This document shows, piece by piece, positions 45,881-49,585 of a stretch of 49,585 bases of DNA. The DNA lies in the NCBI RefSeq assembly GCF_900142235.1, contig NZ_FRAE01000016.1, forward strand, positions 1 to 49,585. The letters are read 5' to 3'. How positions within the stretch are numbered: the first letter of the stretch is position 1; every line of letters begins with the position of its first letter. Below the pieces are notes generated by a model. It saw only the letters and a list, made by a program, of their open reading frames with translations, searched no databases and was not told the origin of the DNA. The stretch comes from Tepidibacter formicigenes DSM 15518 (lineage in GTDB: Bacteria; Bacillota; Clostridia; Peptostreptococcales; Peptostreptococcaceae). The translations under genes were made by a program, and so were the position numbers.

Positions 45881-47650
45881 CTAATTAATTTTATATTCTT
45901 TTAGTTTTCTATATAAAGTAGCCCTTGAAATTCCTAAGGCATCTGCAGCTTTTTCTTTATCTTTTTTGTATTCTTTAAATTTATCTAAAGCTTTAATTAT
46001 TTCTTTTTTTTCTAGTTCCTTAATAGGTGTAATTTCTTCTTCTTTATTAAAAAACATTTTTTTACTTTCATCTTTTAGTTTTTGAGGTAAATCCTCATAT
46101 TTTATAATGTTAGAACTTGCCATATTTATGCTGTATTCTATTACATTTTGAAGTTGCCTTACATTTCCTGGCCATGAATGGTGAAGTATTCTTTTCATAG
46201 CTTCATCATCTATCCCATAAATTACTTTGTTTAATTTGTTAGAATAATCATCTATAATACTTTCTATTAATAAAGAAATATCTTCTCTTCGTTCTCTTAA
46301 AGGTGGTATATTTATAGGTATTACATTAAGTCTATAATATAGATCTTCTCTGAATTCTCCCTTTTCAACCATACTTTCTAGGTTTTTATTAGTAGCAGCT
46401 ATTATTCTTACATCTACTGATATATTTGCTTTTCCTCCTATTTTTTCTACTTCTCTTTCTTGTAAAACTCTTAACAGCTTTCCTTGAAGATGAAGACTCA
46501 TATCTCCAATTTCGTCTAAGAATATTGTTCCTTTATTAGCAAGCTCAAACTTTCCAAGTTTTCCTCCTTTCTTAGCTCCTGTAAAAGCACCTTCCTCATA
46601 TCCAAACAATTCACTCTCTAGTAAATTATCTGGAATAGCAGCACAATTTATAGCTATAAAAGGACCTTCATGCCTATTACTATTATTGTGTATAGCTCTT
46701 GCAAATAATTCCTTCCCAGTTCCACTTTCTCCAATAATTAATACTGTAGATGATGATTTAGATGCAATTTGTGCTTCTTTTTTCACTTTTTTCATCAGTT
46801 GACTATTTCCAATTATATTATTAAATTTTATATTATAATCAGCCCCTGTTATTTCATTAAATTCTTTAATAGCAGAATAATTATCTATAAAATCAAATAC
46901 ATACCCTTTCACTTCAGTATCTATAATTATTGGATTTATATTATAAATGCCTCTTAAAGTATGACCTTCTTTTTTATATACAAAGCTAGTGCTTTTATAT
47001 CTTTCTTTTATACCTTTTATATCTTCCATTTTTATAAAAGAGAATAAATTGAATATATTATCTTTTTCAAAACTATCTTTCAAATTAAATATTTTTTTTA
47101 ACTTATCATTATACTTATCTATGTTTCCATGTATATCTGTAGAAACAACAGCCTTATCCATATTATTTAAAAGCATTTCAAGTCTTTTAGCTTCTAATTT
47201 AAGCTCGTAAGATTTATTTTCCGCTTCTATTTTACTTGATATAAAATCTGCCATTTTAGCTAAAAAATCCATAAGCTCCTTTTTGTTTTTCATTATATTA
47301 TCTCTTTGCTCTTTAGAAAAAGCTATAAGTCCTATAACTCCATATATCTTATCATATAGTCTTATGGGACAGCATACTTCTGCAAATTCTTTACAGTCTT
47401 TTTTACCCTTGCACATCTGACATATTTTATCAAACCTAGGATTCTCAATTATAAAACTTTTACCTGTATCTAAAGAATTTCTAAAAGCAGAATACAAACT
47501 TACTTTCTCTCCTATTTTATTTCTATATTTACCTGTACCTGCAATCCTAGTTAAATCTTTATCTACTATTGTGACATCTACATTCAATACAGAAGATATT
47601 ACTTCTGCTATATTTTTTATATCCTTTTTTATTACTTCTAAACTTATCAT
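45881..47650 (-). CDS. cdsR: Sigma-54-dependent activator CdsR-like, with Cys-rich sensor domain
   Basis: 589 residues. Sensor region 1-140 has five clustered cysteines (C77, C80, C86, C93, C94; C-x2-C-x5-C-x6-CC), suggesting metal, Fe-S or thiol sensing. A PAS-like region spans about 155-265. AAA+ domain 275-510: Walker A GESGTGKE (307-314), sigma-54 contact loop GAFTGA (354-359), Walker B IFLDEIG (376-382), and the arginine-rich [11 protein letters not shown]-terminal Fis-type helix-turn-helix (560-589, [19 protein letters not shown]). Adjacent to cdsB and in the same direction, with the sigma-54 promoter between. The start ATG at 47650 lies 1 base after the stop of a 47-residue peptide gene, so translation is likely coupled. 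CdsR identity is by context and resemblance. Confidence 0.88.
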   Translation of the reverse strand: MISLEVIKKDIKNIAEVISSVLNVDVTIVDKDLTRIAGTGKYRNKIGEKVSLYSAFRNSLDTGKSFIIENPRFDKICQMCKGKKDCKEFAEVCCPIRLYDKIYGVIGLIAFSKEQRDNIMKNKKELMDFLAKMADFISSKIEAENKSYELKLEAKRLEMLLNNMDKAVVSTDIHGNIDKYNDKLKKIFNLKDSFEKDNIFNLFSFIKMEDIKGIKERYKSTSFVYKKEGHTLRGIYNINPIIIDTEVKGYVFDFIDNYSAIKEFNEITGADYNIKFNNIIGNSQLMKKVKKEAQIASKSSSTVLIIGESGTGKELFARAIHNNSNRHEGPFIAINCAAIPDNLLESELFGYEEGAFTGAKKGGKLGKFELANKGTIFLDEIGDMSLHLQGKLLRVLQEREVEKIGGKANISVDVRIIAATNKNLESMVEKGEFREDLYYRLNVIPINIPPLRERREDISLLIESIIDDYSNKLNKVIYGIDDEAMKRILHHSWPGNVRQLQNVIEYSINMASSNIIKYEDLPQKLKDESKKMFFNKEEEITPIKELEKKEIIKALDKFKEYKKDKEKAADALGISRATLYRKLKEYKIN

Positions 47651-47651
47651 T

Positions 47652-47795
47652 TTACAACCTGTCTTTCATTTTTAATTGTATTAATATATTTTTAATATCT
47701 TTTAATAATACTATTACTTTATTTATAGAGTACTGTATAGACATAAGTATAATAATAAGCATTATCCAAACTACAACATTATAGTGTATTTTCAT
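47652..47795 (-). CDS. 47-residue single-pass membrane peptide, coupled to cdsR
   Basis: Small open frame from ATG at 47795 to TAA at 47652, one base before the cdsR start. A strong ribosome site AAAGGAGG lies 6-7 bases upstream. Residues 7-21 ([15 protein letters not shown]) form one membrane helix; residues 22-47 are amphipathic and basic, with hydrophobics in near-heptad spacing ([19 protein letters not shown]). cdsR itself has only a weak ribosome site (ACAGGTTG, lying in the end of this frame), which supports coupling. I know no named family. It might tether or modulate CdsR, or act independently as a leader peptide. Confidence 0.7.
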   Translation of the reverse strand: MKIHYNVVVWIMLIIILMSIQYSINKVIVLLKDIKNILIQLKMKDRL

Positions 47796-47817
47796 TTAAA
47801 TTCCTCCTTTTCCTTAG

Positions 47818-47845
47818 AAAAAAAGACTAGGATTACCTAGTCTTT
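47818..47845 (-). terminator. Terminator of the methyltransferase gene
   Basis: AAAGACTAGG (47822-47831) pairs with CCTAGTCTTT (47836-47845), loop of 4, with T run on the minus strand (47818-47824). The stem overlaps the stop codon at 47844. Confidence 0.9.
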
Positions 47846-48422
47846 AATCTATTTTAATTCCTATATAAATATATCTTTCTTTATCAATTTCTTTAAAACT
47901 TCCACGGAACCCATTTTTATCAAATATATCTAATACTTCTTCTGGGTGGTAAAATTTGCTATTATATCCTCTGATCTTATTCTGAAATACTTTAAACTTG
48001 GTTATTAAATTTTTCGGGTTTTTATCTTCTATTATCACATTTCCCTTATATTTCAAAACTCTATAAACTTCTTTTAAGACTTTTTCCTCATTTTCAAAGC
48101 AATTAAAGTAATTTAAAAATATCACTTTGTCAAAATATTTATCTTTAAAGGGCATATACTGAACCGACCCTTTTATTATATTACAATTTTCATTATTTAA
48201 TATAGCAGAAGTAGTGCAGTATTTTTCATTTTCTAATATAATGACATCTACACCTAATTTTTTTAAGTATTTCCCATAGTTAGAAATATCCCCTAAAAGT
48301 AAAACTTTCTCTCCAATAGAGCAGTTTATAGTATCTAAAAAATTGTGTATATTATTTTCTTTTTTACTAGGAGAAATACTGCCTTTTATGTAATATGATC
48401 TCTCTAAACATATTCTTTCCAA
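47844..48422 (-). CDS. Putative class I SAM methyltransferase, degenerate motif I
   Basis: 192 residues resembling the Methyltransf_11 group: KVLLLGDISNYGKYLKKLG in place of the usual glycine-rich motif I, GSVQYMPFKDKYFDKVIFLN (motifs II-III) and EVYRVLKYKGNVIIED. The glycine-rich loop is reduced to a single glycine, so SAM binding is uncertain. Start is TTG at 48422 after AAGGTG, about 7 bases away. It has its own near-consensus promoter and a terminator. Function unknown. Confidence 0.7.
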   Translation of the reverse strand: MERICLERSYYIKGSISPSKKENNIHNFLDTINCSIGEKVLLLGDISNYGKYLKKLGVDVIILENEKYCTTSAILNNENCNIIKGSVQYMPFKDKYFDKVIFLNYFNCFENEEKVLKEVYRVLKYKGNVIIEDKNPKNLITKFKVFQNKIRGYNSKFYHPEEVLDIFDKNGFRGSFKEIDKERYIYIGIKID

Positions 48423-48463
48423 GAGAATTCACCTTCTGTCTTTTCTTTAGTTATTACTTATCT

Positions 48464-48492
48464 ATTATAATAAATATGATTCCATTATTCAA
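48464..48492 (-). promoter_or_regulatory. Promoter of the methyltransferase-like gene
   Basis: Minus strand: TTGAAT (48487-48492), 17-base spacer, TATAAT (48464-48469). Confidence 0.8.
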
Positions 48493-48544
48493 TAGAAATA
48501 GTTTGCATTAATTGATTAAATATAGCATTAACAATGTTAACGTT

Positions 48545-49180
48545 TTATTTTGAATTATTTTCAGATAGCTTTTTCATCTTTGAAATAGATACTTCATAAG
48601 CAACCTTCTTATCCACTTCACCATTATCTAATTTTTTTTCATATTCTCTACTTTGTATTCTTCCCCATATTTGAACTCTATCTCCTACTTTGAGATTTTT
48701 ACAAAACTTAGCATTTCTTCCCCATGCTATCGAAGGTATATAGTCAGATTTATTATAAGATCTATTTACTGCTAAAAGTAAATCAGTTATTTCTCTTCCT
48801 AGTGGAGTTTTTCTATAAATAGGCTTTTTGCATATATATCCATCCAGAAATATATTGTTTGGATCCTTTTTTTCTTCTTCAAACTCTAATATTTCTCTTA
48901 CAAATACAGTTAATATCAATTTATTTCTTCCATTTATTGATTTATTATATGATCTTAATTGTCCTAAAATACTTATCTTTTTCCCTATATCTAATTTAAA
49001 ATCCCCAAGTAACCTCTCTGATATTGTAATAGGAAGTATATCTTCTGATTCACTTAATCTCTTTATTTTTATTTTAGCAGTATAAAACTTTTCTCCAAAG
49101 ATTTCATGACTAACCTCTAAACCTCCTACAACTTCTCCTAACAGATTTACAACATTTGTATCTTCTTTTATATTAATCAT
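48545..49180 (-). CDS. SSB-like protein with two OB folds
   Basis: 211 residues. Two OB-fold units in tandem: about 8-95 (NLLGEVVGGLEVSHEIFGEKFYT pattern) and about 105-205 (LDGYICKKPIYRKTPLGREI ... PSIAWGRNAKFCKNLKVGD ... IWGRIQSREYEKKL). The second unit is the better match to bacterial SSB (RKTPxGxxxxDxxLAVNR, then AWGRNA). The acidic C-terminal tip of replicative SSB is absent; the protein ends in SENNSK. An upstream ATG at 49195 lies inside the ribosome site GGAGGG; the ATG at 49180 has 7-base spacing. Probably an accessory paralogue rather than the main SSB; role unknown. Confidence 0.8.
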   Translation of the reverse strand: MINIKEDTNVVNLLGEVVGGLEVSHEIFGEKFYTAKIKIKRLSESEDILPITISERLLGDFKLDIGKKISILGQLRSYNKSINGRNKLILTVFVREILEFEEEKKDPNNIFLDGYICKKPIYRKTPLGREITDLLLAVNRSYNKSDYIPSIAWGRNAKFCKNLKVGDRVQIWGRIQSREYEKKLDNGEVDKKVAYEVSISKMKKLSENNSK

Positions 49181-49283
49181 CTCTACTCCCTCCATGTTCT
49201 TATGTATTATCTATATAAATATATTAAAAGATAAGTATTTTTATTCAAAATTTTTTCTAACATTTTCATCGTAAGAACAAAAT

Positions 49284-49328
49284 ATCACTTCGTGATACTC
49301 TCAGATGAGTAGCAGAGCTACTCATCTG
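49284..49328 (-). terminator. Tandem hairpins after the zinc-ribbon-like gene
   Basis: CAGATGAGTAGC / GCTACTCATCTG (49302-49328, loop of 3) followed on the minus strand by a second small stem ATCAC-GAA-GTGAT (49284-49296) and TTTTG. The first stem overlaps the stop codon at 49318-49320. Confidence 0.7.
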
Positions 49329-49585
49329 TATTTTTTGAAACTAATTCACCATTACATTTTGGACATATAAGTATAGGCATTTTTACTTCAAAATTCTCAA
49401 TATCACAACCAGAAGCAAAAAAGTCATCTTCAATAAATTCATCAATAATAAACCTAGGTACATCTTCTTCAAATCTACACTCCAAACATTGATATCTGTA
49501 AGTCTTCTCGTCTGTTTCTATCCCAAAGGGATACGCTTCCTCGTCCTCTCCCATATCTAGGAAGTTCTCTTTCTCTAAATCTTTC
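49318..49585 (-). CDS. Small zinc-ribbon-like protein, N-terminus beyond the window
   Basis: The frame has an ATG at 49554 but no ribosome site in front of it, and stays open to the window edge with sensible residues (KDLEKENFLD before the Met), so the true start is probably outside. At least 88 residues are visible. Two cysteine pairs, CLEC and CPKC, about 40 residues apart, could bind one zinc ion. The rest is strongly acidic (EDEEAYPFGIETDE, IIDEFIEDDFF). I do not recognise the family. Confidence 0.65.
   Translation of the reverse strand, partial: KDLEKENFLDMGEDEEAYPFGIETDEKTYRYQCLECRFEEDVPRFIIDEFIEDDFFASGCDIENFEVKMPILICPKCNGELVSKNTDE

Overview
The window is low-GC DNA from a Gram-positive, anaerobic, endospore-forming bacterium of the Clostridia. 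Several things point there: AT-rich genes with strong AGGAGG ribosome sites, intrinsic terminators at almost every operon end, a probable small acid-soluble spore protein, a cggR-gapA glycolytic locus, a membrane pyrophosphatase, RpoN with a cysteine-desulfidase regulon, and a tmRNA tag ending ALAA. The cdsB/cdsR pair resembles Peptostreptococcaceae (Clostridioides and relatives). I cannot name a species from sequence alone.

Layout. 1-170: last part of an insertion-sequence transposase cut by the window edge. 330-2079: an amino acid:cation symporter behind a glycine riboswitch with two tandem terminators. 2203-2997: an unusual soluble Rossmann/chemoreceptor fusion. 3049-7116: a divergent second type IIA topoisomerase (ParE/ParC-like), with a LexA-like site in its promoter. 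7293-14555: the least explained part, a three-gene operon. It encodes a 1628-residue protein (HD phosphohydrolase, HEAT-like repeats, NMNAT-type nucleotidyltransferase, GNAT-like region, phosphoribosyltransferase), a lactate/malate-dehydrogenase-like protein with an extra N-terminal domain, and a tandem flavodoxin-fold protein. 14576-16823: a polar amino acid ABC transporter with a CodY-like box. 16956-20056: ssrA, smpB and rnr, a trans-translation/RNA-decay block. 20251-23433: PspC-like protein, membrane pyrophosphatase, SecG.

23573-30817 is the glycolytic block, read right to left: cggR-gapA, terminator, pgk-tpiA-gpmI-eno. A duplicated 36-bp operator sits just downstream of the cggR promoter. 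30837-32177 is rpoN. 32487-38753 holds a LysM-CAP secreted protein, methionine gamma-lyase, Hsp33, two small genes (methyltransferase and SASP-like) and a GGDEF-EAL protein. 38907-43766 holds a CPBP protease and an M20 amidohydrolase, divergent from asd-dapA-dapB (lysine/diaminopimelate pathway). 43815-47795 holds hpt, cdsB with a textbook sigma-54 promoter, cdsR, and a previously unlisted 47-codon membrane peptide gene joined to cdsR by a 1-nt gap. 47844-49585 holds a degenerate methyltransferase, a two-OB-fold SSB-like protein and a truncated zinc-ribbon-like gene.

How the parts connect: sigma-54 (30837-32177) and its activator CdsR (45881-47650) together predict control of cysteine desulfidase. 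CggR is predicted to control gapA and perhaps genes beyond it. LexA may control the extra topoisomerase, and possibly the divergent three-gene operon that shares the intergenic region. For many genes the longest open frame starts inside the ribosome site; I moved those starts to the next codon with proper spacing and say so in each entry.
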